From Bhargavaea sp. CC-171006 (lineage in GTDB: Bacteria; Bacillota; Bacilli; Bacillales_A; Planococcaceae), in contig NZ_QUZH01000006.1 in the NCBI RefSeq assembly GCF_009761675.1, positions 88,605 through 152,604 on the forward strand: a stretch of 64,000 nt of DNA, read 5' to 3'. The notes beneath the pieces are model-generated. The model searched no databases and was not told the DNA's origin. It saw nothing but the letters and a program-made list of their open reading frames with translations. Positions within the stretch are counted from its first letter, which is position 1, and every line of letters starts with the position of its first letter. Position numbers and translations under genes: made by a program. Of this stretch, positions 1 through 8,329 are shown one piece after another.

Positions 1-17
1 GTCGCCTTCCTTAAAAA

Positions 18-338
18 TCAAGCATTGTAGCTGTCGAGGAATGTGGTCACCTGATCCGGTGTCTTGGCATTTGCGCTGTGAAGATGGGCTTTTTTCTCGC
101 CTTCCTTGAAGACAAGAAGGCTCGGAATGCCCATCACTTCGTGCTTGTCCGCGATTTCCGGAAGGGCATCCCGATCCACTTCATACCATGTGAACTGATT
201 GTACTTTTCCTCGATCGGCCCGATGAACATGTCCATCCGCCGGCAGTCCGGACACCAGCTTGCGTCGAACTTGATCAGTGACTGTTCCGGGTTGTTGATG
301 ATTTCGTTGAATTGTTCAGCTGTCGTAATTTTTTTCAT
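18..338 (-). CDS. thioredoxin family protein
   Basis: Small cytosolic thiol-disulfide protein of about 106 residues. The active site reads WCPDC, in place of the classical WCGPC, and is followed by a cis-proline-type segment GIPSLLVFKEGE typical of the thioredoxin fold. An in-frame ATG exists farther upstream, but the ATG at 338 is preceded by a good GGAGGG ribosome binding site and begins directly with the fold, so I chose it. It is the third gene of a minus-strand group after two small helical proteins (61 bp gap). The WCPDC site is seen in thioredoxin-like proteins of Bacillales whose partners are not well defined, so a specific substrate cannot be named. Fold assignment is secure, role is inference. 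Confidence 0.85.
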   Translation of the reverse strand: MKKITTAEQFNEIINNPEQSLIKFDASWCPDCRRMDMFIGPIEEKYNQFTWYEVDRDALPEIADKHEVMGIPSLLVFKEGEKKAHLHSANAKTPDQVTTFLDSYNA

Positions 339-399
339 CTCTATCCCTCCCATACGGATAGTGTACACTTTCCGGCGGGGAAAGGGATAGCCACTTGTT

Positions 400-804
400 T
401 CAGACGACCGGCGGGGCAGAGCCTTCAAATTTCTTGATGACGGTCTCGTAGTCCTGCCGTTTGGCGGCTTCCGGTTTCATCCAACCGTGGCGGGTGATCA
501 GATCGCGCAGGTTCCGGCGGTTACTGTTGGAGTTTTGCAGGAAACTGGAAAGAAGGGATTCAAGTTTGCTGCTATACGTTTCGTTGTCCGCTTCCTGATA
601 GAGATGGCATAGCTGTTCCTCCATTCTGAGCAGTAGGATGGCCATTTCTTTATCATTAAGGGAACCGTCATTTTGGTCCTGCTGATTATTTTGCTGATTA
701 TCCTGCTGATTATTGGAGGAGTCTCCGGATTCCTGCCCGTTTTTCTTATCGGCTTCCTGTTCCGTGTTCTGTTCCGCTTCTTTGCCGGCTTCTTTTTCGC
801 TCAT
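400..804 (-). CDS. small helical protein, possible CotF-like spore coat relative
   Basis: 134 residues. The first ~50 are low-complexity and polar (E/K then N/Q/D-rich), followed by two predicted long helices rich in L, E and S, and an ending RHGWMKPE that resembles the (Y/R)GWYKPE ending of the ferritin-like coat F domain. The helical half runs from about residue 53 to 128. It overlaps the gene upstream of it by 4 bp (ATGA), which implies translational coupling. I do not recognise a precise family; the coat-F resemblance is by eye only. If right it would be a spore-coat-associated protein; alternatives are any small four-helix-type protein. Confidence 0.6.
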   Translation of the reverse strand: MSEKEAGKEAEQNTEQEADKKNGQESGDSSNNQQDNQQNNQQDQNDGSLNDKEMAILLLRMEEQLCHLYQEADNETYSSKLESLLSSFLQNSNSNRRNLRDLITRHGWMKPEAAKRQDYETVIKKFEGSAPPVV

Positions 805-1076
805 TGTGCCTGGTCCCTCTCTTTCTTCAGGAATTCAAGGATGTCACTTGCCTGCTTCAGATGATCCTTTTGGATACTCTCGAATTCTTTCTTCAGATCG
901 GGAAGTTTTGTCGAGGCAGCAGCCGCTCCATACATTTTAGCGCAGAGCTTGCTGAGCTCCATGATCTGCGCAAGATCTCCTATGTTCCGCACAGTGACGG
1001 TATCAGTCTTGAACAACTCGGGATTCGGCTTGGATTGGTTCCCGGTTTTGATGGCCGGCTTGGAGAAGATGCCCAT
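801..1076 (-). CDS. hypothetical small helical protein
   Basis: 91 residues, no membrane segment or signal peptide. A polar, K/N-rich N-terminus of ~30 residues is followed by two amphipathic helices (about residues 32-56 and 60-90) with heptad-like L/I spacing, so a coiled-coil or helical hairpin is likely. The ATG at 1076 has a strong GAGGAGG ribosome binding site. It is first in a three-gene minus-strand unit: its stop overlaps the start of the next gene by 4 bp. The shape resembles that of its neighbour, suggesting that the two may interact or share ancestry. I do not recognise a family and propose no function. Confidence 0.6.
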   Translation of the reverse strand: MGIFSKPAIKTGNQSKPNPELFKTDTVTVRNIGDLAQIMELSKLCAKMYGAAAASTKLPDLKKEFESIQKDHLKQASDILEFLKKERDQAQ

Positions 1077-1167
1077 GTCAGGTCCTCCTCTTATACATGA
1101 TTTAAAGGTAGGATGCCCTGATGATTTAAAAAGATGAGCGGAAATTCATTTTTTTCGATTGGCCATG

Positions 1168-1196
1168 TTGCACATTGTGGTGAAATATTCTAAACT
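1168..1196 (+). promoter_or_regulatory. candidate sigma-A promoter of fadNAE
   Basis: TTGCAC (1168-1173), a 17-bp spacer and TAAACT (1191-1196). This puts the transcript start near 1203, upstream of the FadR-type operator and the GTG start of fadN. Confidence 0.5.
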
Positions 1197-1233
1197 ATGA
1201 ATAAAGCAATTGCCTATTTTTTTGGCAATGAAA

Positions 1234-1251
1234 TGAATGAGCATTCATTCA
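1234..1251 (+). promoter_or_regulatory. FadR-type operator upstream of fadN
   Basis: TGAATGAGCATTCATTCA is an 18-bp site with perfect 7-bp arms (TGAATGA/TCATTCA). It matches the Bacillus subtilis FadR operator, TGAATGAnTAnTCATTCA, from memory of that consensus. It lies downstream of the candidate promoter and 20 bp before the GTG of fadN, so a repressor here would block transcription until long-chain acyl-CoA releases it. The repressor gene is not in this window. Confidence 0.8.
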
Positions 1252-1271
1252 AAGTAGAAGGAGGCAATCAC

Positions 1272-3659
1272 GTGGCTCACCAAATCAATAAGGCCGCTGT
1301 CATCGGCTCCGGAGTTATGGGCTCCGGTATCGCGGCACATCTTGCGAACATCGGCATTCCGGTTCTTTTGCTGGACATTGTGCCGAATAAGCTGACAGCT
1401 GAAGAGGAAGCAAAAGGTCTTACGCTTGAAGACAGCAAAGTCCGCAACAGGCTGACAGACCAGGCCCTCAAAAACATGAAAAAGCAGAAGCCGGCGCCGC
1501 TTGCGTCAACGGAAAGCCTTTCACGCATCTCGACAGGTAACCTCGAAGATGATCTCGGAAAGCTGAAGGACGTTGACTGGATCATTGAAGTGGTCGTTGA
1601 AAACTTGGAGATCAAGAAAGCGCTTTACGACAAAATTGAAGGGGTCCGATCGGAGCATGCGATTGTATCCTCGAACACATCGGGCATCAGCATCGAAGCG
1701 ATGGCGGAAGGGCGTTCGGAAGGCTTCCGCAAACATTTTCTCGGCACCCACTTCTTTAACCCGCCGCGCTATCTGAAGTTGCTCGAAGTCATCCCGACGA
1801 AAGAGACTGCGCCTGAAGTGTTGGACTTCATCGTCCGATTCGGAGAAGACCGGCTCGGCAAGGGGGTTGTCATCGCAAAGGACACGCCGAATTTCATCGG
1901 CAACCGGATCGGGACATACGGGCTTCTGATCACACTGCGTGAGATGATCGGGCGCGGCTACTCGGTCGGAGAAGTCGATTCCGTCACCGGGACGCTGATC
2001 GGCCGTCCGAAGTCTGCCACTTTCCGGACGCTCGATGTCGTCGGCCTGGACACATTCGTCCATGTCGCGAAAAACGTATTTGACCAGACGGAAGGCGAGG
2101 AGAAGGAAGTGTTCCGCACACCGGACTTCCTCGTGAAGATGGTCGAAAACGGATGGTTGGGCGCCAAATCGAAGCAGGGCTTTTATCTGAAGGAAGGCAA
2201 GGAGATCAGGGAAATCGATCCTGCCACCCTCGAGTACTCGCCTCAGAAGAAATTGAAAGCGGCTTCTATTGAAATGGCAAAGCAGCAAAAAGGTGAGGCC
2301 AGGCTGAAGACGCTCGTTTACGCGAAAGACCGTGCCGGGGAAATCCTCTGGAACATCCTGGCTCCTACACTCCTGTATTCCGCGGAGAAGGTCGGGGAGA
2401 TTGCGGACGATATCGTTTCAATTGATAACGCGATGAAATGGGGCTTCGGCTGGAAACAGGGTCCGTTTGAGATTTGGGATTCCATCGGTGTCGGGAAGTC
2501 GGTCGGCCGGATGAAGGAGGAAGGCCGGGACATACCTGCATTTGTCCAGAAGATGCTGGATTCAGGAAACACCTCTTTCTATCAGGATGAAGAAGGAGTT
2601 CTGACGTACTTCGACGGTGACGGCTACTCCTCCGTACAGATCAATGACAAAGAGATCGACCTGAGAAAGTGGAAAGCCGGCAATGGTGTCATCAGGAAAA
2701 ATGCCGGAGCCAGCCTGATTGATCTGGGTGATGGCATTGCACTGCTCGAGTTCACCTCCCAGGCGAATTCACTTGGTCCTGACGTCATCAAAATGCTCCT
2801 CGACTCTCTGGAGGAAATAGAAAACAACGATGGATACAAGGGACTCGTCATCGCCAACCAGGGCAAGAACTTCTCGGTTGGGGCGAATCTCGGCATGATC
2901 CTCATGGAAGCACAGGACGATAACATCTTCGAACTGGACTTCATGATCAAGTCCTTCCAGGATGCCATGATGAAGGTCCGCTATTCGAAAAAGCCGGTCG
3001 TCGTCGCACCGCACGGCATGACACTTGGCGGCGGCGCGGAGATCACGCTGCCTGCCGCACATATCCAGGCGACGATGGAAACGTACATCGGGCTCGTTGA
3101 AACCGGTGTCGGCCTGATTCCGGGCGGGGGCGGCAACATCAGCCTATACCGTAAGCATCTTGAAGGGATGCCGAACGGAGTCAAGGCGGACTACGTCGAC
3201 ATCGCGGCGAAAGTGTTCGAGACGATTGCCATGGCGAAAGTTTCGACATCCGGAGCGGAAGCGCGCGAGAACAATTTCCTCGGCAAGACGGATGGCGTCA
3301 GTGCCAACCGTGATCATCAGATCTATGATGCGAAGCAGGCAGCGATTGCACTTTACGAAGCGGGTTACACGGCGCCTTCCAAGCGGACCGTCCCTGTTTC
3401 GGGCGAACCGGGCTATGCTGCGATGATTGTCGGTGCGGAAGGCATGCACCTTTCCGGATACATCAGCGACCACGACTTGAAGATTGCAAAGAAACTGGCT
3501 TACGTGCTGTCCGGCGGCAAAGTGCCGTACGGTACGGAAGTTGATGAACAGTACATGCTCGACCTTGAGCGGGAAGCGTTCCTGCAGCTTGTGGCGGAAC
3601 CGATATCGCAGCAGCGGATGCAGCACATGCTCGTGAAAGGCAAGCCGCTCCGCAACTGA
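1272..3659 (+). CDS. fadN: 3-hydroxyacyl-CoA dehydrogenase / enoyl-CoA hydratase FadN
   Basis: Multifunctional beta-oxidation enzyme, 795 residues, cytosolic: hydrates trans-2-enoyl-CoA and oxidises 3-hydroxyacyl-CoA with NAD. An N-terminal Rossmann fold begins with GSGVMGSGIAAH near residue 10, followed by 3HCDH domains with HFFNPPRYLKLLE and IGNRIGTYG-type segments, and a C-terminal crotonase domain from about residue 490 with an oxyanion-hole glycine cluster (TLGGGAEITL). The order dehydrogenase-then-hydratase is the Bacillus FadN type. An ATG lies 25 codons upstream, but the GTG at 1272 has a GAAGGAGG site, matches the family N-terminus, and leaves the FadR-type operator outside the gene. 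First gene of fadN-fadA-fadE. Confidence 0.95.
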   Translation: MAHQINKAAVIGSGVMGSGIAAHLANIGIPVLLLDIVPNKLTAEEEAKGLTLEDSKVRNRLTDQALKNMKKQKPAPLASTESLSRISTGNLEDDLGKLKDVDWIIEVVVENLEIKKALYDKIEGVRSEHAIVSSNTSGISIEAMAEGRSEGFRKHFLGTHFFNPPRYLKLLEVIPTKETAPEVLDFIVRFGEDRLGKGVVIAKDTPNFIGNRIGTYGLLITLREMIGRGYSVGEVDSVTGTLIGRPKSATFRTLDVVGLDTFVHVAKNVFDQTEGEEKEVFRTPDFLVKMVENGWLGAKSKQGFYLKEGKEIREIDPATLEYSPQKKLKAASIEMAKQQKGEARLKTLVYAKDRAGEILWNILAPTLLYSAEKVGEIADDIVSIDNAMKWGFGWKQGPFEIWDSIGVGKSVGRMKEEGRDIPAFVQKMLDSGNTSFYQDEEGVLTYFDGDGYSSVQINDKEIDLRKWKAGNGVIRKNAGASLIDLGDGIALLEFTSQANSLGPDVIKMLLDSLEEIENNDGYKGLVIANQGKNFSVGANLGMILMEAQDDNIFELDFMIKSFQDAMMKVRYSKKPVVVAPHGMTLGGGAEITLPAAHIQATMETYIGLVETGVGLIPGGGGNISLYRKHLEGMPNGVKADYVDIAAKVFETIAMAKVSTSGAEARENNFLGKTDGVSANRDHQIYDAKQAAIALYEAGYTAPSKRTVPVSGEPGYAAMIVGAEGMHLSGYISDHDLKIAKKLAYVLSGGKVPYGTEVDEQYMLDLEREAFLQLVAEPISQQRMQHMLVKGKPLRN

Positions 3660-3687
3660 GCGGAAGGCAGACAGAGGAGGATGAACC

Positions 3688-4863
3688 ATGCGTGAAGCAG
3701 TGATTGTGGCCGGCGCGAGGACGCCGGTCGGAAAAGCAAAGAAAGGATCCCTTGCAACGGTCCGCCCGGACGACTTTGCCGCTCTTACGGTGAAAGAGAC
3801 GCTCAGGCGAGCCGGGGGCTACGACGGACCGATCGATGACTTCATCGTCGGGTGCGCCATGCCGGAAGCGGAACAGGGCATGAACGTCGCCCGCCTGATC
3901 GGCGGACTTGCCGGACTGCCGGATACAGTGCCGGCAGTGACGGTCAACCGGTTCTGCTCGTCCGGTCTCCAGACAATCGCAACCGGTGCGCAACAAATCA
4001 TGCTCGGCCATGCGGATACCATACTCGCGGGCGGTACCGAATCGATGAGCATGGTGCCGATGATGGGCAACACGATCCGCCCGAACGCAACCCTTGCGGA
4101 AACCGCGCCTGAATATTACATGGGCATGGGCCATACGGCGGAGCAGGTCGCAATGAAATACGGAGTGAGCCGTGAGGACCAGGATGCATTCGCGGTCCGC
4201 TCCCATGAGCGTGCCGCCGCCGCCATCCGGGAAGGCAAATTCAAGGATGAGATCGTGCCGGTCGAAGTGATCCGCCGCACGGTCGGACCGGATGGCAAGC
4301 TGAAGGAAGGAACCTTCACCTTCGATATGGATGAAGGCGTACGCGAAGGCACCAACATGGAAACCCTCGCGAAGCTGCGTCCGGCGTTCAACGTGAAAGG
4401 GACGGTCACTGCGGGGAACGCTTCCCAGACATCGGACGGAGCGGGTACGGTCCTGATCATGGACCGTGAAAAGGCGGAGGCGGAAGGGCTGAAGCCGATC
4501 GCCAAGTTCCGCTCGTTCGCAGTCGGCGGTGTTCCGCCGGAAGTGATGGGCATCGGCCCGATCGAGGCCGTACCGAAAGCGCTGAAGCTTTCCGGCCTGT
4601 CGGTCGAAGACATCAACCTGTGGGAGCTTAATGAAGCTTTCGCCTCACAATCGATCCAGGTCATCCGCCATCTTGGCCTCGATGAAGACAAAGTCAACGT
4701 CAACGGCGGCGCCATCGCGCTCGGTCACCCGCTTGGCGCGACAGGCACAATCCTGACGCTGAAGCTCATGAACGAGCTCAAGCGCCGCAACGAACAGTTC
4801 GGCGTCGTCACCATGTGCATCGGCGGAGGAATGGGAGCCGCCGGCGTATTCGAAATGTTGTAA
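3688..4863 (+). CDS. fadA: acetyl-CoA C-acyltransferase (3-ketoacyl-CoA thiolase)
   Basis: 391 residues, cytosolic. Catalyses thiolytic cleavage of 3-ketoacyl-CoA, the last step of a beta-oxidation turn. Thiolase hallmarks are present: nucleophilic cysteine in NRFCSSGLQT (about residue 90), NVNGGAIALGHPLGATG with the catalytic histidine, and the C-terminal cysteine in MCIGGGMGAAG. It starts 28 bp after fadN with a GAGGAGG site, so it is co-transcribed. Length is normal for the family. Downstream, two hairpin repeats separate it from fadE. Confidence 0.96.
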   Translation: MREAVIVAGARTPVGKAKKGSLATVRPDDFAALTVKETLRRAGGYDGPIDDFIVGCAMPEAEQGMNVARLIGGLAGLPDTVPAVTVNRFCSSGLQTIATGAQQIMLGHADTILAGGTESMSMVPMMGNTIRPNATLAETAPEYYMGMGHTAEQVAMKYGVSREDQDAFAVRSHERAAAAIREGKFKDEIVPVEVIRRTVGPDGKLKEGTFTFDMDEGVREGTNMETLAKLRPAFNVKGTVTAGNASQTSDGAGTVLIMDREKAEAEGLKPIAKFRSFAVGGVPPEVMGIGPIEAVPKALKLSGLSVEDINLWELNEAFASQSIQVIRHLGLDEDKVNVNGGAIALGHPLGATGTILTLKLMNELKRRNEQFGVVTMCIGGGMGAAGVFEML

Positions 4864-4878
4864 GTAAGTGCGAAGGGT

Positions 4879-4976
4879 GGCTGCCCAGGCCCGCCAGGCA
4901 TAAGGGGACATGCGCAGCGGATCCTGATCCGCGGAGTGTTGCCACTTATGACCCCGAGGGCCTGCCGCCCGCAGCC
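4879..4976. repeat. hairpin intergenic repeat, unit 1
   Basis: About 98 bp bounded by GGCTGC (4879-4884) and GCAGCC (4971-4976), with nested inverted arms: CAGGCCC/GGGCCTG, GGCATAAG/CTTATGACC and a core GCGGATC/GATCCGC (4917-4932). The nested dyads would fold into one long hairpin. It shares AGGCATAAG-(5 nt)-TGCGCAG-type sequence with unit 2 at exactly 120 bp spacing. I believe related palindromic repeats are scattered in Planococcaceae/Bacillaceae genomes, but that is memory, not shown here. Confidence 0.7.
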
Positions 4977-4999
4977 GGATAGCGTAAAAGCGGAGAGCG

Positions 5000-5098
5000 G
5001 TTGGTCATGGGCGACAGGCATAAGACGACCTGCGCAGTGAGGCCTGCCTCATGGAGCGGGACGGCTTGTGACCCGGGCCCGTACTGCCTGGAGCTGGC
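5000..5098. repeat. hairpin intergenic repeat, unit 2
   Basis: Second, diverged copy of the preceding element. It has AGGCATAAGACGACCTGCGC at 5016-5035, a core palindrome TGAGGCCTGCCTCA (5038-5051) and a returning arm GGCTTGTGACC near 5063-5073. The apical stem differs in sequence from unit 1 yet still pairs, so the structure rather than the sequence appears to be kept. It ends ~65 bp before fadE. Confidence 0.65.
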
Positions 5099-5163
5099 CA
5101 CCGGAAATATGATCAGCAACCTGATTGATAACAAAACGAAAAAAGAACAGGGAGGAAACGAAT

Positions 5164-6951
5164 ATGGCTGAAACGCAAGACAAGGCACTCGTCAAAGGCG
5201 GGGCATTCCTCATCGAGGACATCGATGCGGACCAGGTGTTCACGCCGGAGGATTTCACGGAAGAGCATAAGATGATCGCAAAGACGACGGAGGAGTATGT
5301 CAAGAACGAAGTCATCCCGGTCATCGACAAACTGGAAAACCATGAGTTCGAAAACTCCGTGCGGCTTCTGAAATCCGCTGGGGAACTCGGCCTTCTCGGA
5401 GCGGACATTCCGGAGGAATACGACGGCTTCGGACTTGATAAAATCTCGTCTGCGCTCATCACCGAAAAGATGTCCGTCGCCGGCGGGTTCTCCATTACAC
5501 ACGGGGCCCACGTCGGCATCGGCACGCTTCCGATTGTCCTCTTCGGCAACGAAGAGCAGAAGCAGAAATACCTGCCAGCTTCGGTTACGGCAGAAAAAAT
5601 CTTCGCTTATGCACTCACTGAGCCGGGCTCCGGTTCGGACGCGCTCGGCGCGCGTACAACTGCGAAACTCAATGAGGCGGGCACACACTATATCCTCAAC
5701 GGTGAAAAACAGTGGATCACAAACTCCGGCTTTGCAGATGTCTTTGTCGTTTATGCCAAGATTGACGGTGAACATTTCACGGCATTCATCGTCGAGAAGG
5801 ATTATCCGGGCGTTTCCGTCGGTGCCGAAGAAAAGAAGATGGGGATCAAGTCTTCTTCGACACGTACTCTTATCCTCCAGGATGCGGAAGTGCCGGTCGA
5901 AAACCTTCTCGGTGAAAAGGGACGCGGCCATGCGATCGCATTCAACATCCTGAACATCGGACGCTACAAACTTGGTGTGGGCGGTGTCGGCGGTTCCAAG
6001 CGGGCACTTGAACTGGCGATCAAATACACGAATGAGCGCCAGCAGTTCAAGCGCAGCATCGCTTCCTTCAACCTGACAAAGGAAAAAATTGCAACGCTTG
6101 CATCCGAGCTGTATGCGACGGAAAGTCTGATCTATCGCACGGTCGGCTACTTTGATGACCGCATGGGCCAGATGAGCGAGGAAGACCAGAAAGACGGCCG
6201 CAAGATCGCCCAGGCGATCGCGGAATATGCCATCGAATGCTCCATCAACAAAGTCGTCGGTTCAGAGACACTTGATCATGTCGTCGACGAAGCGGTCCAG
6301 CTGCACGGCGGATACGGCTACATGCAGGAGTATGAAGTCGAGCGCGCGTACAGGGACTCCCGCATCAACCGCATCTTCGAGGGTACGAACGAGATCAACC
6401 GCCTTCTCGTACCCGGTACGTTCCTTAAGAAAGCCCTGAAAGGGGAGCTTCCGCTTCTCCAGAAGGCCCAGTCGCTTCAGGAAGAGCTGCTCATGATGAT
6501 GCCGGAAGAACCGGGCGATGAAGCACTTGCGCAGGAGAAAATCCTGGTGAAGAACGCCAAGAAAATCGGCCTTCTCACTGCGGGCATGGCAGCACAGCGA
6601 TTCGGCACGAAGCTTGAAGACGAGCAGGAAGTCCTTGTCAACATCGCCAACATCGCCAATGACATCTTCGCGATGGAATCCGCTTTGCTCCGCTCTGAAA
6701 AGGCGATCCGCCGCGCTGGAGAGGAGAAGTCTCGCCAGAAGGTTCTCTATACGGAAATCTTCTGCCAGGAAGCGATGCAGCGCATCGAACAGGAAGCGAA
6801 AGAAGTGCTCGTCGCGTCTGTCGAGGGAGACAACCAGCGCATGATGCTGTCTGCTCTCCGCAAACTCACCCGCTACACGCCGAAGAACCTGATTCCTCTG
6901 AAGCGCGAAGCGGCAGACAAGCTGAACGAAGCCCTGAAATACACAGTCTGA
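5164..6951 (+). CDS. fadE: acyl-CoA dehydrogenase FadE
   Basis: 595 residues, FAD-dependent, cytosolic: first step of fatty-acid beta-oxidation, forming trans-2-enoyl-CoA. Acyl-CoA dehydrogenase N-terminal, middle (AYALTEPGSGSDA, WITNSGFADVFVVYA) and C-terminal (LHGGYGYMQEYEVERAYRD, FEGTNEINRLLV) domains are clear, followed by a ~170-residue C-terminal extension as in the ~594-residue Bacillus FadE. The ATG at 5164 has a GGGAGGAAA site; an upstream in-frame start is ignored. It lies 300 bp after fadA beyond the hairpin repeats, still on the same strand and presumably in the same FadR-like regulon. A terminator follows. Confidence 0.95.
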   Translation: MAETQDKALVKGGAFLIEDIDADQVFTPEDFTEEHKMIAKTTEEYVKNEVIPVIDKLENHEFENSVRLLKSAGELGLLGADIPEEYDGFGLDKISSALITEKMSVAGGFSITHGAHVGIGTLPIVLFGNEEQKQKYLPASVTAEKIFAYALTEPGSGSDALGARTTAKLNEAGTHYILNGEKQWITNSGFADVFVVYAKIDGEHFTAFIVEKDYPGVSVGAEEKKMGIKSSSTRTLILQDAEVPVENLLGEKGRGHAIAFNILNIGRYKLGVGGVGGSKRALELAIKYTNERQQFKRSIASFNLTKEKIATLASELYATESLIYRTVGYFDDRMGQMSEEDQKDGRKIAQAIAEYAIECSINKVVGSETLDHVVDEAVQLHGGYGYMQEYEVERAYRDSRINRIFEGTNEINRLLVPGTFLKKALKGELPLLQKAQSLQEELLMMMPEEPGDEALAQEKILVKNAKKIGLLTAGMAAQRFGTKLEDEQEVLVNIANIANDIFAMESALLRSEKAIRRAGEEKSRQKVLYTEIFCQEAMQRIEQEAKEVLVASVEGDNQRMMLSALRKLTRYTPKNLIPLKREAADKLNEALKYTV

Positions 6952-6967
6952 TACGGACAGTACTATA

Positions 6968-7006
6968 GCCCGGACTGCTTCTTGAGCAGAACGGGCATTC
7001 TTTTTG
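6968..7006 (+). terminator. terminator after fadE
   Basis: GCCCG...CTGCT-TCTTG-AGCAG..CGGGC hairpin followed by ATTCTTTTTG. Its T-run runs into an extended -10 (TGTTATACT, 7005-7013) that may start the next gene. Confidence 0.8.
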
Positions 7007-7045
7007 TTATACTGACTTCAAGAGAAGATGCAGGGAGGCAAGGGA

Positions 7046-7402
7046 ATGGCAATCACCTATTATGGGTATCCGAAGTGCACCACCTGCCGAAAGGCGAAAA
7101 AGTGGCTGGATGATCACGGAGTGGCCTATGAGGAAGTCGATATCAAGGAGGCTCCCCCTTCGGAGGAACAGCTCCGGGAAATCATATCGGCCAGCGGACT
7201 CGAACTGAAGAAATTTTTCAACACAAGCGGTAAAGTCTATCGCGAAGGCGGGCTCAAGGACCGGCTTCCGGAAATGGCGGAAGATGAGAAGGTCCGTCTT
7301 CTCGCTTCAGACGGGATGCTTCTCAAACGTCCGATCGTCTATGATGGTGAAAAGGCGACAGTCGGTTTCCGTGAAGCGGACTTTGAAGCTGCATGGAATT
7401 AA
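7046..7402 (+). CDS. yusI: ArsC/Spx-family protein YusI
   Basis: 118 residues with an ArsC/Spx thioredoxin-like fold: N-terminal ITYYGYPKCTTCRKAKKWL carries a CxxC site, and a conserved C-terminal part LKRPIVYDGEKATVGFRE closes the fold. True arsenate reductases of this clade use a single N-terminal cysteine with glutaredoxin, whereas Spx-type proteins are RNA polymerase-binding regulators. The position between fadE and gcvH matches B. subtilis yusI, whose role is unknown to me. The ATG at 7046 is used because GGGAGG sits 8-12 bp upstream. Catalytic versus regulatory role cannot be decided from sequence. Confidence 0.88.
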   Translation: MAITYYGYPKCTTCRKAKKWLDDHGVAYEEVDIKEAPPSEEQLREIISASGLELKKFFNTSGKVYREGGLKDRLPEMAEDEKVRLLASDGMLLKRPIVYDGEKATVGFREADFEAAWN

Positions 7403-7477
7403 GCGACTATTGAGTTTCCTGCCGCCGTATGGCAAACTGAGATGGGTAGATATTTTAAACTTCCTGGAGGGGTCAGA

Positions 7478-7858
7478 ATGAGCACACCAACAGAACTTCG
7501 CTACTCCGAAGAACACGAATGGGTAAAGACGGAAGACGGCAAGGCGCGCATCGGCATCACACATTTCGCACAGGCGGAACTCGGTGACATCGTATTTGTC
7601 GAGCTTCCTGAAGTCGGCGATGAAATCAAGGCGGACGAGCCTTTCGGCAGCGTTGAATCCGTCAAGACGGTTTCCGAGCTTTACGCACCGATCAGCGGCA
7701 CAGTAGTTGAAGTGAACGAAGATCTCGAGGACAGCCCTGAGTTCGTCAACGAATCTCCTTATGAAAAGGCATGGATGGTCGTTGTTGAACCTTCCGACTC
7801 TTCGGAGATCGACAAACTCATGTCCGCCGAACAATACGATCAAATGACGCAGGGCTGA
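7478..7858 (+). CDS. gcvH: glycine cleavage system H protein
   Basis: 126 residues, lipoyl carrier of the glycine cleavage complex; in Bacillales it is also the entry point for lipoate relay to other 2-oxoacid dehydrogenases. The lipoylated lysine lies in [15 protein letters not shown] (about residue 64), and the HEWVK and [12 protein letters not shown] segments are typical. The ATG at 7478 has a strong GGAGGGG site. gcvP and gcvT are not next to it, as in B. subtilis. Lipoate synthase (lipA) is in the same window at 30.2 kb, a functional link by pathway. A terminator follows directly. Confidence 0.95.
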   Translation: MSTPTELRYSEEHEWVKTEDGKARIGITHFAQAELGDIVFVELPEVGDEIKADEPFGSVESVKTVSELYAPISGTVVEVNEDLEDSPEFVNESPYEKAWMVVVEPSDSSEIDKLMSAEQYDQMTQG

Positions 7859-7871
7859 CCTGCATGCAGGA

Positions 7872-7897
7872 AACGCCGGCATCTTCCGGCGTTTTTT
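7872..7897 (+). terminator. terminator after gcvH
   Basis: AACGCCGG-CATCTT-CCGGCGTT hairpin followed by TTTTT. Confidence 0.9.
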
Positions 7898-7987
7898 GCA
7901 TCTTCTAATATAAAGGACCGCGACCGGAAACGGCGCCTGTTCCGGATGCGGCCCGATATCAAATGGTGTGCTCGCGGAGGGATCAGG

Positions 7988-8326
7988 ATGACCGATAAAG
8001 TGATCGTCGTCGAAGGCAACTCTGACAGGAAACGGATCGCCCCGCTTTTGGATGAACCGGTGGATATCATCTGCACAAACGGGACGGCAAGCCCGACAAG
8101 GATTGAAGAACTTCTTGAACCGTATGAAGGAGCGGACATATTCGCATTTTTCGATGCGGACCGTTCCGGTGAGAAACTGCGTGCGCTTCTCAGGCGGGAG
8201 TACCCGGAAGCACGTCATCTCTATACGGACCGGGTCTACCGGGAGGTGGCGACCACGCCACTCCGGGTACTGGCGGAAGAACTGCTTTCGGCAAACATCG
8301 AGATTAAGACAGAATTTCTGCTGTAA
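7988..8326 (+). CDS. yusF: Toprim-domain protein YusF
   Basis: 112 residues consisting almost only of a Toprim fold: an N-terminal acidic motif VIVVEGNSDR (glutamate after the first strand) and the DxD motif in FFDADRSGEK. Toprim proteins of this size (RNase M5-like and DnaG-related) bind metal for phosphotransfer on nucleic acids, but a substrate for YusF is not known to me. The ATG at 7988 has a GGAGGGATCAGG site. It is followed 3 bp later by a thioredoxin-like gene, so the two are co-translated. Confidence 0.82.
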   Translation: MTDKVIVVEGNSDRKRIAPLLDEPVDIICTNGTASPTRIEELLEPYEGADIFAFFDADRSGEKLRALLRREYPEARHLYTDRVYREVATTPLRVLAEELLSANIEIKTEFLL

Positions 8327-8329
8327 AGG

